Source: an uncultured Alistipes sp. (GTDB lineage Bacteria > Bacteroidota > Bacteroidia > Bacteroidales > Rikenellaceae). Taken from it: DNA of 30,974 nt. Position 1 is the stretch's first letter, and each line of letters opens with the position of its first letter. Made by a program: the position numbers and the translations under genes. Below, one piece after another: positions 7,292 to 15,919 of this stretch. A model generated the notes under the pieces. The model was not told the DNA's origin and did no database searches. It saw nothing but the letters and a program-made list of their open reading frames with translations. The DNA lies in assembly GCA_937880705.1 (NCBI GenBank), contig CALGRZ010000008.1, positions 1 through 30,974 on the forward strand. The letters are read 5' to 3'.

Positions 7292-9019
7292 TTACTTGTT
7301 TTTAAGTTCGTTGATATGTTGCTGCATCAGTTGTGGGTCGTAGCCCATCTCTACGGCCTTCTGCCAGTAGGTCTCGGCCATAAACTTCTCGCCGAGCGAC
7401 CACAATATATCTCCGTAGTGGGTCAACAGATCCACATCCTTCTGTCCATCTAAAGAGAGTGCCTGGCGCATAAGCGTCTTTGCCTCCTTGTCCTCACCCT
7501 TGAGGTGTAGCACCCATGCCAGTGTGTCGATGAAGGTCGAGTTGCCCTTGGTTATGGCCGTGGCTCGACGGGCCATCTCTTCGGCACGGTCGAGGTCGCC
7601 ACCTGCAATGGCCGAGAAGTAGGCATAGTTGTTCAGCACCGAGCTGTTATTGGGATTCTGCTCGAGGGCACGCTCATACGCCCTGAAGGCGGCACGGTCG
7701 TTACCCTGCTCGTGGTATATGTCGCCTATAAGACCATATATGTTGCTGCGCTCCAGTGGGTTATCCGCTATCTTAAGCCCTCGCTTAAGACGCTTTAGCG
7801 CATCCTTGTCGCGGTCGGAGGCCATCTCTAAGTAGGAGGTGTAGAGCAGCAGCTCTACATCGTTGGGAAAGCGATTTATGGCCTTGTAGAGATCCTCCTC
7901 CACGGCATCGTCACGCTTCATGAACTTCTCCAACTCGATGACCGAGATAAAGTCGGCGGGGCGGGCTGTTGTGTCGTCGAGGTGGCGACGCAGGTAGCTC
8001 AACGCCTCGTCGTCGTTGCCTGCGGCTATGAGGTGTGAGGCGTAGGCGTTTATGACACGGCGATTGTCGGGGTAGTCAACCGCCAGACGCACGATGATGG
8101 CCCCGAGGCGGAAGAAGTGCTCGCGGTAGAACTCCGTATGTGTGGTGTACTGCTCCAGACGGCGCATCTTCTCCTCCACCGAGAGGCGGTCATCGACAAA
8201 GAGTCGCTCCTCCATGTCGAGCATACGCCGTGTGTTGCCCTTGCGGTTGTAGAAGTCGGCAACCTCGACAATAACACCGAGGTCGGTGGTGTCGATGCGG
8301 AAGGCCCTCTCGAGCAGTGCCGAGGCCATGGAGTCGCGCCCCTGTGCCTCGTAGGCCTTGGCCAGTGTGATGTGTGCCTCGGCGTTGTAGGGTGCCTCGG
8401 CGATGAGTGTCTCGCCCTCGCGGATGACTCGATCGTATTGGCGAGTGTCAAAGAGCAGGCTCTGCTTCAGCGAGGCGAGGTAGGGGTTGCTGCCCAGACG
8501 CAGCTCCGCAGAGTCGAGGATGGCGATGGCCGAGTAGGGCATGTCGTGCACGCCATAGAGCAGTGCCAGGGCATGGTAGGTGGTTATCTCCCTATTATCC
8601 AGGCGCAGCAGACGGCGATACATCGGCAGTGCCTCGGCATAGTGCCCCGAGGTCAGAAGCCGCGAGGCGTAGTTGGTCGCGTACCACTTATTCATGGTAT
8701 CCGCACGGTAGGCTCTTCGGGCGAGCTCGATGGCCTCACCACCCTTGTCGTTGCTCGTAAGGCTGAGGTAGTAGAGTGCCGGGCCATAGGTGGTGTCCTC
8801 CTCGACGAGCTCCTGCCATATATGGCGTGCGGCGGTAGTGTCACGCTCGATGGCGAGGTGTTTCACCGCCTCGCTATGGCGGTAGGTGCGGCGGTGGGGT
8901 AGGGGCACGCTGTCACAAACGGCATCTGCAGTTGCAGCACAAGGGCTGTCAACAGATGCAAATGCCGTAAGCGTGAGCAACACGAAGGTTGCTAAAAGTA
9001 TCTTTGCTACAAGTCGCAA
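7292..9019 (-). CDS. Exported tetratricopeptide-repeat protein
   Basis: A 575-residue protein with a signal peptide (about residues 1-21) and then mostly TPR helices. Clear TPR units include the YNAEAHITLAKAYEAQGR region, the SNIYGLIGDIYHEQGN region with its following AYERALEQNPNN, and a C-terminal STFIDTLAWVLHLKGE segment typical of Bacteroidota TPR lipoproteins and periplasmic scaffolds. No ATG is available before about codon 108; the reading frame opens with TTG at 9019, which gives a well-formed signal peptide, so TTG is taken as start. The pheS stop lies in the same frame 15 bp upstream. It probably acts as a periplasmic scaffold beside the EnvC-like protein; its partner is unknown. Confidence 0.85.
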   Translation of the reverse strand: MRLVAKILLATFVLLTLTAFASVDSPCAATADAVCDSVPLPHRRTYRHSEAVKHLAIERDTTAARHIWQELVEEDTTYGPALYYLSLTSNDKGGEAIELARRAYRADTMNKWYATNYASRLLTSGHYAEALPMYRRLLRLDNREITTYHALALLYGVHDMPYSAIAILDSAELRLGSNPYLASLKQSLLFDTRQYDRVIREGETLIAEAPYNAEAHITLAKAYEAQGRDSMASALLERAFRIDTTDLGVIVEVADFYNRKGNTRRMLDMEERLFVDDRLSVEEKMRRLEQYTTHTEFYREHFFRLGAIIVRLAVDYPDNRRVINAYASHLIAAGNDDEALSYLRRHLDDTTARPADFISVIELEKFMKRDDAVEEDLYKAINRFPNDVELLLYTSYLEMASDRDKDALKRLKRGLKIADNPLERSNIYGLIGDIYHEQGNDRAAFRAYERALEQNPNNSSVLNNYAYFSAIAGGDLDRAEEMARRATAITKGNSTFIDTLAWVLHLKGEDKEAKTLMRQALSLDGQKDVDLLTHYGDILWSLGEKFMAETYWQKAVEMGYDPQLMQQHINELKNK

Positions 9020-9034
9020 GATGTGTTGTAATAT

Positions 9035-10060
9035 TTACAGTGCGCTCTCAAACTGGTTGAGGAAGCGAACGTCGTTCTCGAAGTAGAGGCGCAGGTCGCC
9101 AACACCATACTTCAGCATGGCGATACGCTCAATACCCATACCAAAGGCGAAGCCCGAGAACTCCTTGGGGTCTATATTGTTGGCCTCCAACACGTTGGGG
9201 TCAACCATACCGCAACCCATAATCTCCAGCCAACCGGTACCCTTACATACGCCGCAGCCCTTGCCACCGCATATCGAGCACGACACATCCACCTCGGCCG
9301 AGGGCTCGGTGAAGGGGAAGTACGAGGGGCGCATGCGGATCTGGGTCTGCTCACCGAAGAGCTCCTTGGCGAAGTAGAGCAACGACTGCTTCATATCGGC
9401 AAACGAGACGTTACGGTCGATGTAGAGACCCTCGATCTGGTGGAAGATGCAGTGTGCACGGTACGAGATAGCCTCGTTACGGAATACACGGCCGGGGCAT
9501 ATAACACGGATAGGGGGCTTCTGACGCTCCATGGTGCGCACCTGGATAGAGGAGGTGTGTGTGCGGAGCACAACATCGGGGTTCTTCTCGATGAAGAAGG
9601 TATCCTGCATATCGCGGGCGGGGTGCTCGGGAGGGAAGTTAAGTGCCGAGAATACATGCCAGTCATCCTCGATCTCGGGGCCGTCGGCGACGGTGTAGCC
9701 GAGGCGGGCGAAGATGCCCACAATCTCGTTCTTAACAATCGAGATGGGGTGGCGCGAGCCTACCTGCTCCATGCTGCCGGGGCGGGTCATATCGTCGATC
9801 TTCGAGGCGTTGAGCTCGGCGGCGGCACCAATGCTCTCCTTGAGGCTGTTGATGCGCTCGGTGGCCACATTCTTGAGGTGGTTGAGCCTCTGACCCAACT
9901 CGCGCTTCTGCTCTGAAGGGACACCCTTGAACTCCTCCATAAGTGCGCCCAGCTCACCCTTCTTGCCAAGGATATTGATACGGAAGGCCTCGACATCGGC
10001 GGCCGTCTTGGGCTCGAAGTTTTCGATTTCGTTTAAAAGTTGTTCAATTTTGTTTATCAT
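9035..10060 (-). CDS. pheS: Phenylalanyl-tRNA synthetase alpha subunit
   Basis: Catalytic alpha subunit of the class II (alpha-beta)2 enzyme that charges tRNA-Phe. The beta subunit gene (pheT) is not in this window. Starting at the ATG at 10060 gives 341 residues, the usual size; upstream in-frame codons to 10144 do not look like PheS. An N-terminal coiled coil precedes the catalytic core. Motif 2 is seen around PGRVFRNEAISYRAH and FHQIEG, and motif 3 in GFAFGMGIERIAMLKYG. A four-cysteine insertion (CSICGGKGCGVCKGTGW) is typical of Bacteroidota PheS. It heads the minus-strand run pheS, TPR, EnvC-like, ybeY, mnmG. Confidence 0.96.
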   Translation of the reverse strand: MINKIEQLLNEIENFEPKTAADVEAFRINILGKKGELGALMEEFKGVPSEQKRELGQRLNHLKNVATERINSLKESIGAAAELNASKIDDMTRPGSMEQVGSRHPISIVKNEIVGIFARLGYTVADGPEIEDDWHVFSALNFPPEHPARDMQDTFFIEKNPDVVLRTHTSSIQVRTMERQKPPIRVICPGRVFRNEAISYRAHCIFHQIEGLYIDRNVSFADMKQSLLYFAKELFGEQTQIRMRPSYFPFTEPSAEVDVSCSICGGKGCGVCKGTGWLEIMGCGMVDPNVLEANNIDPKEFSGFAFGMGIERIAMLKYGVGDLRLYFENDVRFLNQFESAL

Positions 10061-10072
10061 AGTTATATCTTG

Positions 10073-10103
10073 TTGTTTTTTCTTGGAATATGTACTAAAT
10101 TTG
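10073..10103 (+). promoter_or_regulatory. Putative promoter of the patatin/barrel gene
   Basis: TTG at 10073-10075 and TAAATTTG at 10096-10103 are separated by 20 bp, a good fit to the Bacteroidota consensus. It lies 62 bp before the ATG at 10166 and inside the pheS leader. A second TAATTTTG at 10154-10161 lies almost on the start codon. Confidence 0.5.
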
Positions 10104-10141
10104 CATGGGGTAATGCCCACCATACAAACACATTGAACGTA

Positions 10142-10149
10142 CAAAGTTA
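10142..10149 (-). promoter_or_regulatory. Putative -7 element for pheS
   Basis: The minus strand reads TAACTTTG, matching the Bacteroidota TAnnTTTG consensus, about 80 bases before the pheS ATG. No good -33 TTTG is seen at the expected distance, so the call rests on the -7 element and position. Confidence 0.42.
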
Positions 10150-10165
10150 TTAATAATTTTGCAAT

Positions 10166-12472
10166 ATGAGAAGGTTTTACGCGATAATAATCCTCTTTTT
10201 ATCGTTCTTTCCACAAATTACCCACGCCCAGAGCGTCGGAGTGGTGATGAGTGGAGGCGGTGCAAAGGGTCTTTATCATATTGGAGTATTGCGTGCGTTG
10301 GAGGAGAATAACATACCCATAGACTATATCTGTGGCACCTCTATGGGTTCGATCATAGGAGGCATGTATGCCTCGGGTTACACCATCGAGGAGATGGAGC
10401 GTGTGGCTCTGTCGGGCGCAATGGAGGGTTGGGTGTCGGGAGGCATAGACCCGAAGTATAGCTACTACTATATCGAACGTGACCGCCTTGAAACGATGCT
10501 CGACATCTACATCGACACCTCCAGCGATGCGACCGACAATGCGAAGCCGAGCAATCGGCGCCGAGTGCGACTGCCCGGCTCGGTGATCAATACGGCCGAG
10601 ATAGATGTGGCACTCAACAACTTCTTTGCCTCGCCCTCGGCCGCTGCCCACAACGACTTCGACAAGCTGATGATACCCTTCAGCTGCATGGCCACCGATA
10701 TGTCGGAGCACAAGGCTGTGGAGCTGCGCCGTGGTAATCTGGCTCGCGCCATACGCGCCTCGATGTCACTCCCGATAGCCTTTCCGCCCACCGTCATCGA
10801 CTCGGTTGTCATGTGTGATGGCGGATGCTACGACAACTTCCCGTGGAGGGCTATGGATCAGAGCTTTAAGCCCGACATCATCATAGGTGCCGTGTGTGTC
10901 GACACCTCGCACCGCGACCCGAAGTTTGGCTCTGTCGTAGACCAGGTGATGTCGCTGATGACCAAGCCTACGGACTACAATATGCCCGCCGACCGCTCGG
11001 TGCTTATACAGCGCGCCGTGGATGCCTCGACACTCGACTTCGGCCTCGCTGCCGAGATCATGGCCCAGGGTTATAACGATGCGCTGGAGGCGATGCCTCA
11101 AATATTTGCTATCGTGGCTCGCCGTATGAGCGATGAGCAGTATGCCGAGCGTCGTGAGAGTTTCCGTAGTCGCTGGCCCGAGAGCCTTGTTGGTGAGATA
11201 CGTTCAACGGGCCTTAACGCCAAGCAGGAGGGCACGGCAAATAGGATGTTGCGTGCGGGACACCATCGCGACAAGCACCGCGACGATATGACCCTCGCCC
11301 ACATGGGGGAGAACTACCTCACCATGCTTGCCAACACCTCGGTCGAGGGTGACTTCCCCGAGGTGAGCTACAACCGCGAAACCGCGCTCTACGATGTCCA
11401 CATACCGCTTACGGCCAAGCCCAACCTCGACATCTCGGTGGGTGGAAACATATCGTCGACAGCCTTCAACCAGGCATACCTCGGTGCCGAGTTCAAGTGG
11501 TGGGGTAGGGTGATGCAGTCCTTCTCGCTGGATGTCCTGCTCGGCCCCGTGCACACCATGGTGCGTGCCGGAGGTCGTACCATGTTGGCACAGCACCACC
11601 CCATATACTTTGACTACTACTACAACTTCAACATCACCAATACGCTCAAGGGTAACTTCGGTAACCTCACACCGGTGGACAATGCCGAGCAGATGAAGAT
11701 GATGGAGAACTTCCTCTCGGTGGGCGTGGGCTCGGCCATCAGGCGCAAGAGCATTGTCGACTTCACGCTCAACGTCGGTAGTAACGGCTACAGCTACCAG
11801 ATGGAGGGCTATCCACGTCGTCAGTATACCCACTTTGACTACCTCGCCGGGCGAATGTCGCTGGAGCGTACATCGCTCAACAAGAGGCTCTTTCCCACTT
11901 CGGGATCGCGCCTCGGCCTGTCGGCCATATATGTCTACGGACGTGATAAGCGTGACTCGCGAGAGGATCTTATCAACCCGGGCGTGGGCGACTACTATCG
12001 CGCCATACGTCAGTGGTGGGGTGTGAAGGCCTCGTGGGAGCAGTACTTCGATATTACGCGCAACGGAGCCTTCTCGTTGGGCTATGCCGTCGAGGGTGTC
12101 TATACCAACCACCCCGACTTTGACTCCGACGAGGCGACACTGATGTCGTCACCGCAGTACGCTCCGCTGCTGCACTCGCGCATGATATATATGCCGGTAT
12201 TTCGTGCCAAGCGATACCTCGGCGTGGGTGTGATGCCTACGGTGCGCATCATCTCGAACCTCTATCTGCGTTTGAGCTTCTATGCCATGTGGCGTGATAG
12301 GTATATGGGCGATATGATGCACTACATGTCCGACCTGTCGCTAATATACCACACCCCCATAGGGCCGATAAGTCTGGCCCTTACCAAGTATGATATAGGC
12401 TCGAAGAATAACCTCTACCTGACCTTTAACTTCGGCTATGCCATCTTTGGTCGTAAGGGCCTATTCTATTAG
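10166..12472 (+). CDS. Patatin-like phospholipase fused to an outer-membrane beta-barrel
   Basis: A 768-residue exported protein. The signal peptide ends near THA-Q (residue 21). The patatin domain follows directly, with the oxyanion loop GGGAKG (30-35), nucleophile Ser59 in GTSMG and the catalytic aspartate D218 in DGG. Around residues 345-430 is a POTRA-like segment. The remainder is rich in alternating aromatic strands and ends in GRKGLFY with an aromatic last residue, as in Omp85/surface-antigen barrels. This is the layout of type Vd autotransporters such as PlpD and FplA, though here the passenger may stay attached. Expected activity is lipase/phospholipase A1 or A2 at the cell surface. 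Catalytic residues look intact. It is monocistronic and convergent with ktrA. Confidence 0.92.
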   Translation: MRRFYAIIILFLSFFPQITHAQSVGVVMSGGGAKGLYHIGVLRALEENNIPIDYICGTSMGSIIGGMYASGYTIEEMERVALSGAMEGWVSGGIDPKYSYYYIERDRLETMLDIYIDTSSDATDNAKPSNRRRVRLPGSVINTAEIDVALNNFFASPSAAAHNDFDKLMIPFSCMATDMSEHKAVELRRGNLARAIRASMSLPIAFPPTVIDSVVMCDGGCYDNFPWRAMDQSFKPDIIIGAVCVDTSHRDPKFGSVVDQVMSLMTKPTDYNMPADRSVLIQRAVDASTLDFGLAAEIMAQGYNDALEAMPQIFAIVARRMSDEQYAERRESFRSRWPESLVGEIRSTGLNAKQEGTANRMLRAGHHRDKHRDDMTLAHMGENYLTMLANTSVEGDFPEVSYNRETALYDVHIPLTAKPNLDISVGGNISSTAFNQAYLGAEFKWWGRVMQSFSLDVLLGPVHTMVRAGGRTMLAQHHPIYFDYYYNFNITNTLKGNFGNLTPVDNAEQMKMMENFLSVGVGSAIRRKSIVDFTLNVGSNGYSYQMEGYPRRQYTHFDYLAGRMSLERTSLNKRLFPTSGSRLGLSAIYVYGRDKRDSREDLINPGVGDYYRAIRQWWGVKASWEQYFDITRNGAFSLGYAVEGVYTNHPDFDSDEATLMSSPQYAPLLHSRMIYMPVFRAKRYLGVGVMPTVRIISNLYLRLSFYAMWRDRYMGDMMHYMSDLSLIYHTPIGPISLALTKYDIGSKNNLYLTFNFGYAIFGRKGLFY

Positions 12473-12569
12473 TGGCAAGGGGCATTAGTCGTGTCAAAAA
12501 GGGTTGACGAGGTGTGGGCAACTCTCTTGCGTGGGCGACATAAGGTGGTAGGTCGACTATCGAGAGGGC

Positions 12570-12995
12570 TTATAACAGCTCTCCCGAGTCGTTGGAGAGT
12601 ATCTTCTCGGCAAAAATACGAGCAGCATAACTCTCGGGTATCAGAATTTTCTGAATATCCATAGCCCGAAGAATGGAGGAGTGTGTTGTGTCGAGGGCGC
12701 GTGCTATGATATTCTTTACCTTCAGCTCCTTTAATGATGCTACGGTTCTCAATGAGCTATCCATGCTCTGACCTATTGCAACAATTACGCAATCTATCTC
12801 CTCCAGAGGCAGACTTCGCAACGATACTCTTTCGGTTGCATCCAAGATATAGGCAAGGTCTATTCTATCTTTAATCTCTTCGATGCAATGCGCATTGCTA
12901 TCTACTCCGATTACGGAGTGCCCCATATCGGTGAGAGTGGCAGCAAGGGTGCTTCCAAAATTTCCTAATCCTATTACAAGGTATTTCATACGCAT
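12570..12995 (-). CDS. Potassium-uptake regulatory protein, RCK_N domain only (KtrA/TrkA-like)
   Basis: Cytoplasmic regulatory subunit expected to form a ring under the adjacent K+ channel protein and gate it in response to nucleotides. The Rossmann motif GLGNFG (residues 9-14) and the acidic residue in VIGVDSN (about 32) define the RCK_N/TrkA-N domain, and DATE/GQSMDSS follow as expected. The protein stops at residue 141, just after the AARIFAEKIL helix; the usual RCK_C (TrkA-C) domain of about 80 residues is absent. Only 97 bp remain before the patatin gene's end, so no separated C-terminal half fits. Either a natural short form or a truncation. It starts 9 bp after the channel gene, so they form an operon. 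Confidence 0.85.
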   Translation of the reverse strand: MRMKYLVIGLGNFGSTLAATLTDMGHSVIGVDSNAHCIEEIKDRIDLAYILDATERVSLRSLPLEEIDCVIVAIGQSMDSSLRTVASLKELKVKNIIARALDTTHSSILRAMDIQKILIPESYAARIFAEKILSNDSGELL

Positions 12996-13004
12996 TTGTC
13001 TTTA

Positions 13005-14804
13005 TTAGTTTATTATTATATCCTCTTTGGGTAAACGGTATTTGGGTTGCTCTTTTTGTGGCAATATGCTCATAAGCACGGTGATAAAACCTACGCGCCC
13101 CAAGAACATAAGCACCACCAACAGTATCTTACTGGTATTGCCCAGAAGTGGTGTGACGCCCAAGCTCGAGCCAACAGTGGAGAATGCCGACACGCTTTCA
13201 AACAGCAGGTCTATTGATGGTATGCTCGGCTCCAAGAGCAAGAGTGCGACGTAGAAGAGTGCAATGATAGATATCGATCCAAATACGACAACCAATGCTC
13301 TTCGTATCGAACTATATGTGATTTCACGATTAAACAGTGTTGTGGAGTGTTCGCCCTTGATCATAGATTTTAACGAGGCGAGGGCCACAACAAATGTATT
13401 TACCTTGATACCGCCAGCCGTAGATTGTGAGCCACCGCCTATCCACATCAACACCAAATATAGCATGATGGTCACCCTCGAAAAGTCACCTATTGCAACG
13501 CTGTTGAAGCCCGCTGTTCGCGGAGCTACGGCATTGAAGAGCGACTGCACAACCTTTTCACCCGCAGAGAATGGGGCAAACGACCCATTCCACTCACCAA
13601 GAGCAATGCCCGTGGCTCCAAGAAGTATCAGAGCCAAAGAGGAGTACAATACAATCTTGGTGTTGATGTCGGCAATGTGCATATATCGTGAGCGATGTGC
13701 GCCCCTTCTGAACACTTTGTGTAACAGTTCCGAGCCGTAATAGGATAGAACTCTCTTCAAACTCATAAGTACGGGGAAGCCGATACCTCCCAAAACTATG
13801 AGTAGCGATATTACCAGATAGAAGGAGTTATGATCGTATAGTATCACATCATTTCCAAGATTGCCCTCAAGGGTCGAAAATCCCGCATTGCAGAATGCCG
13901 ACACGGAGTGAAACAGAGAGAAGAAGATCTCATCCTGGAGGGTCATTCCCATTGTTGAGTGAATACTGAGCCATATTAGGAGAGCTCCAATAATCTCTAT
14001 GACGAAGGTAAATCCCAGAACACTTGTCAATACAGATTTTAGTGATTCGGAGCTCGAGACAATCATGTTTTTCAGCGAGAATTGGGAATACAATCCTATG
14101 CCATCCATGAAGAAAAGGGCAAAAAAACTCGTGATTGTCATAATGCCCAATCCGCCAATCTGAATCAACAGAGCTATGATTATTTGCCCCTCGGTGGTAA
14201 ATGTTTGTGCGATCTCCACGGTGCTTAACCCCGTGACACATACCGCACTCGTCGAGATGAAGAGTGCATCTACCACAGGTAGTCTGATATGCTCCATCGT
14301 GGAGCGCGGAAGCAAAAGCAGCAGAGCACCAAAGGCTATGACCGTCATAAAACAGACTACGATTAAGAGTGCAGGATTGGTCCGCTTATTTGCAAAGTTT
14401 ACTATCCATTGCGATATTGTAATCAAGGACAATAGGCCAATGATGCTTATGATGAAGTATTTGTTGATAAGAAACGACCATAAGAGATTGAGAATTTGAC
14501 TCTCTGCGGGCGTAGTGATGAACTTCGGCAATGCCGAGACACAAAGCAGAAGACCCAGAACAAGGGTAAATGACATCCCCTTACGCCAAACCTCACTCCA
14601 ATGAACGACGAGCTTATAAGCGAATGATATGAAATAGACCCACCAACCGATGTCATATACCGACATGATGAACGACATCTCATGGGCGTTAAGCACGAAA
14701 CCATAATCGATGATTATGGCTGCGACAACAAATATAGATGTCAGCAACGAGGCGATCTTTACGATATGGTCGGCTCTCGAGATGGTGGTTTTAAGGTCAA
14801 TCAT
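13005..14804 (-). CDS. TrkH/KtrB-type potassium channel subunit
   Basis: Integral membrane protein of 599 residues that conducts K+ (or Na+-coupled K+) inward. The four pore-loop repeats are visible, each with its filter glycine: STSAVCVTGLST, SVSAFCNAGFST, NAVAPRTAGFNS and SVSAFSTVGSSLG. The GGGSQSTAGGIKVNT segment is the characteristic inner-pore loop. About 150 residues of extra N-terminal membrane helices precede the first pore repeat, making it longer than typical KtrB (about 450) and like other Bacteroidota forms. It begins 27 bp after the CNNM-like gene and is followed by its RCK partner after 9 bp, so the three ion-transport genes are likely one transcript. Confidence 0.93.
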   Translation of the reverse strand: MIDLKTTISRADHIVKIASLLTSIFVVAAIIIDYGFVLNAHEMSFIMSVYDIGWWVYFISFAYKLVVHWSEVWRKGMSFTLVLGLLLCVSALPKFITTPAESQILNLLWSFLINKYFIISIIGLLSLITISQWIVNFANKRTNPALLIVVCFMTVIAFGALLLLLPRSTMEHIRLPVVDALFISTSAVCVTGLSTVEIAQTFTTEGQIIIALLIQIGGLGIMTITSFFALFFMDGIGLYSQFSLKNMIVSSSESLKSVLTSVLGFTFVIEIIGALLIWLSIHSTMGMTLQDEIFFSLFHSVSAFCNAGFSTLEGNLGNDVILYDHNSFYLVISLLIVLGGIGFPVLMSLKRVLSYYGSELLHKVFRRGAHRSRYMHIADINTKIVLYSSLALILLGATGIALGEWNGSFAPFSAGEKVVQSLFNAVAPRTAGFNSVAIGDFSRVTIMLYLVLMWIGGGSQSTAGGIKVNTFVVALASLKSMIKGEHSTTLFNREITYSSIRRALVVVFGSISIIALFYVALLLLEPSIPSIDLLFESVSAFSTVGSSLGVTPLLGNTSKILLVVLMFLGRVGFITVLMSILPQKEQPKYRLPKEDIIIN

Positions 14805-14831
14805 TGGCTTGGTGTATTGAACGATTATCGT

Positions 14832-15857
14832 TTATTTCATCTGTTTTAGCCATTTTTCACGCGCATATGCCTGCAAATCTACTACCATGTCACTCTCATC
14901 GACAATCTCTCGGCCGATGATGGTTTCGATAATATCCTCCATCGTCACGACGCCCAAAAAACATCCAAACTCATTCTGTACCTGGGCAATATGCTCCTTG
15001 CGTTTGAGCATCTCCTCCCATGCTACACTTACCATCGTCTCCTCATTAAACGATAGTATGGGACGCTTTATCTCTGCTAACGATTTATCAAAGTCGTCTT
15101 GGGCCATCTTCTCGAGAACGGTCTGCTTGAGAACAAAGCCCGTAATAAAGTCGGGATTGTCGTTATAGACGGGTATTCTCGAAAAAATGCCGTGCATCTT
15201 ATTTGCATAAAACTCTTTTAGTTTGGTAGACTCCGAGGCTGTAATTACCACAGTTCGCGGTGTCATAATCTCATACAGAGCGATGCTCTTTAGCTTAAAG
15301 ATGTTTTGAATCATGTCGCTCTCCGAGGCTTCAAATACACCCTCCTTGGTGCCGACGCTAACCATCGCCGAGACCTCCTCACGGCTGACAGATAGAGGCT
15401 GTTTTTTGGCCGCTATCAAGTTGGTTATAAGTTCAGAAAACCATACCAGGGGGTATGAGATAAATACCAGCCATTGAATTATCTTTGAGGCCGGCATCGC
15501 CAATTGACGCCAATAATACGAGCCTATGGTTTTAGGGATAATCTCCGAGAGGACAAGTATCAAAATAGTTAATACGGCAGATATAACACCGAAGTAGGCC
15601 TCACCAAAGACCTTTACGGCTTCTGCTCCGACACCTGCGGAGCCTACGGTATGAGCGATGGTGTTAAGCGACAGAATAGCAGAAATAGGGCGGTCTATAT
15701 TCTGCTTCTGCTGCATCATTATAGAGGCGTTCTTGGCCCCCTCCTTCTCCTTCATTGTAATAAAAGACATCGGCGTAGAGAGCAGTACAGCTTCCAACAC
15801 AGAGCATAAAAATGACACGGATAGTGCCAGCAATAGATATAATATAACTAATTCCAT
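14832..15857 (-). CDS. CNNM/CorC-family transporter (DUF21 plus CBS pair)
   Basis: Membrane protein of 341 residues in the CNNM/CorB family linked to Mg2+ (and Na+) transport. The DUF21 transmembrane domain covers about residues 1-165 and includes the SEIIPKTIG segment conserved in the family. The acidic helix and CBS pair (about 185-320) begin with SESDMIQNIFKL and the MTPRTVV signature, ending at GVVTMEDIIETIIGREIVDE. The C-terminal CorC_HlyC domain of longer relatives is absent or very short. The ATG at 15857 sits 13 bases after a perfect 7-bp hairpin. Pairing with a K+ channel and RCK protein in one run suggests coordinated cation balance. Older annotations call this family hemolysin, which is not supported here. 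Confidence 0.9.
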   Translation of the reverse strand: MELVILYLLLALSVSFLCSVLEAVLLSTPMSFITMKEKEGAKNASIMMQQKQNIDRPISAILSLNTIAHTVGSAGVGAEAVKVFGEAYFGVISAVLTILILVLSEIIPKTIGSYYWRQLAMPASKIIQWLVFISYPLVWFSELITNLIAAKKQPLSVSREEVSAMVSVGTKEGVFEASESDMIQNIFKLKSIALYEIMTPRTVVITASESTKLKEFYANKMHGIFSRIPVYNDNPDFITGFVLKQTVLEKMAQDDFDKSLAEIKRPILSFNEETMVSVAWEEMLKRKEHIAQVQNEFGCFLGVVTMEDIIETIIGREIVDESDMVVDLQAYAREKWLKQMK

Positions 15858-15870
15858 ATACGAAGATTTA

Positions 15871-15888
15871 CCGATGCGTCTGCATCGG
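15871..15888 (-). promoter_or_regulatory. Hairpin directly upstream of the CNNM-like start codon
   Basis: CCGATGC and GCATCGG form a perfect 7-bp stem with a 4-base loop, ending 13 bases before the ATG at 15857. No T run follows on the minus strand, so it is not an ordinary terminator. It could limit ribosome access. Confidence 0.5.
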
Positions 15889-15919
15889 GATAATAAAAAA
15901 GTGGTTGAAAGGATAAAAT

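Noticed and set aside
8117..8902. A 261-codon plus-strand ORF opposite the TPR gene
   Set aside because: Antisense to convincing TPR repeats and lacks its own signals.
10061..10144. N-terminal extension of pheS from an upstream start
   Set aside because: The extra 28 codons do not resemble PheS and would run through the promoter region; the ATG at 10060 gives family length.
11204..12112. A 302-codon minus-strand ORF inside the patatin/barrel gene
   Set aside because: Antisense to the barrel region, no domain and no promoter; treated as a shadow.
12473..12569. Terminator between the patatin gene and the short ktrA-like gene
   Set aside because: Only weak 4-5 bp stems without T runs are visible; no reliable terminator can be called.
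14832..15857. Hemolysin annotation for the CNNM-like protein
   Set aside because: Old naming of the DUF21-CBS family; domain content supports a cation transporter, not a toxin.
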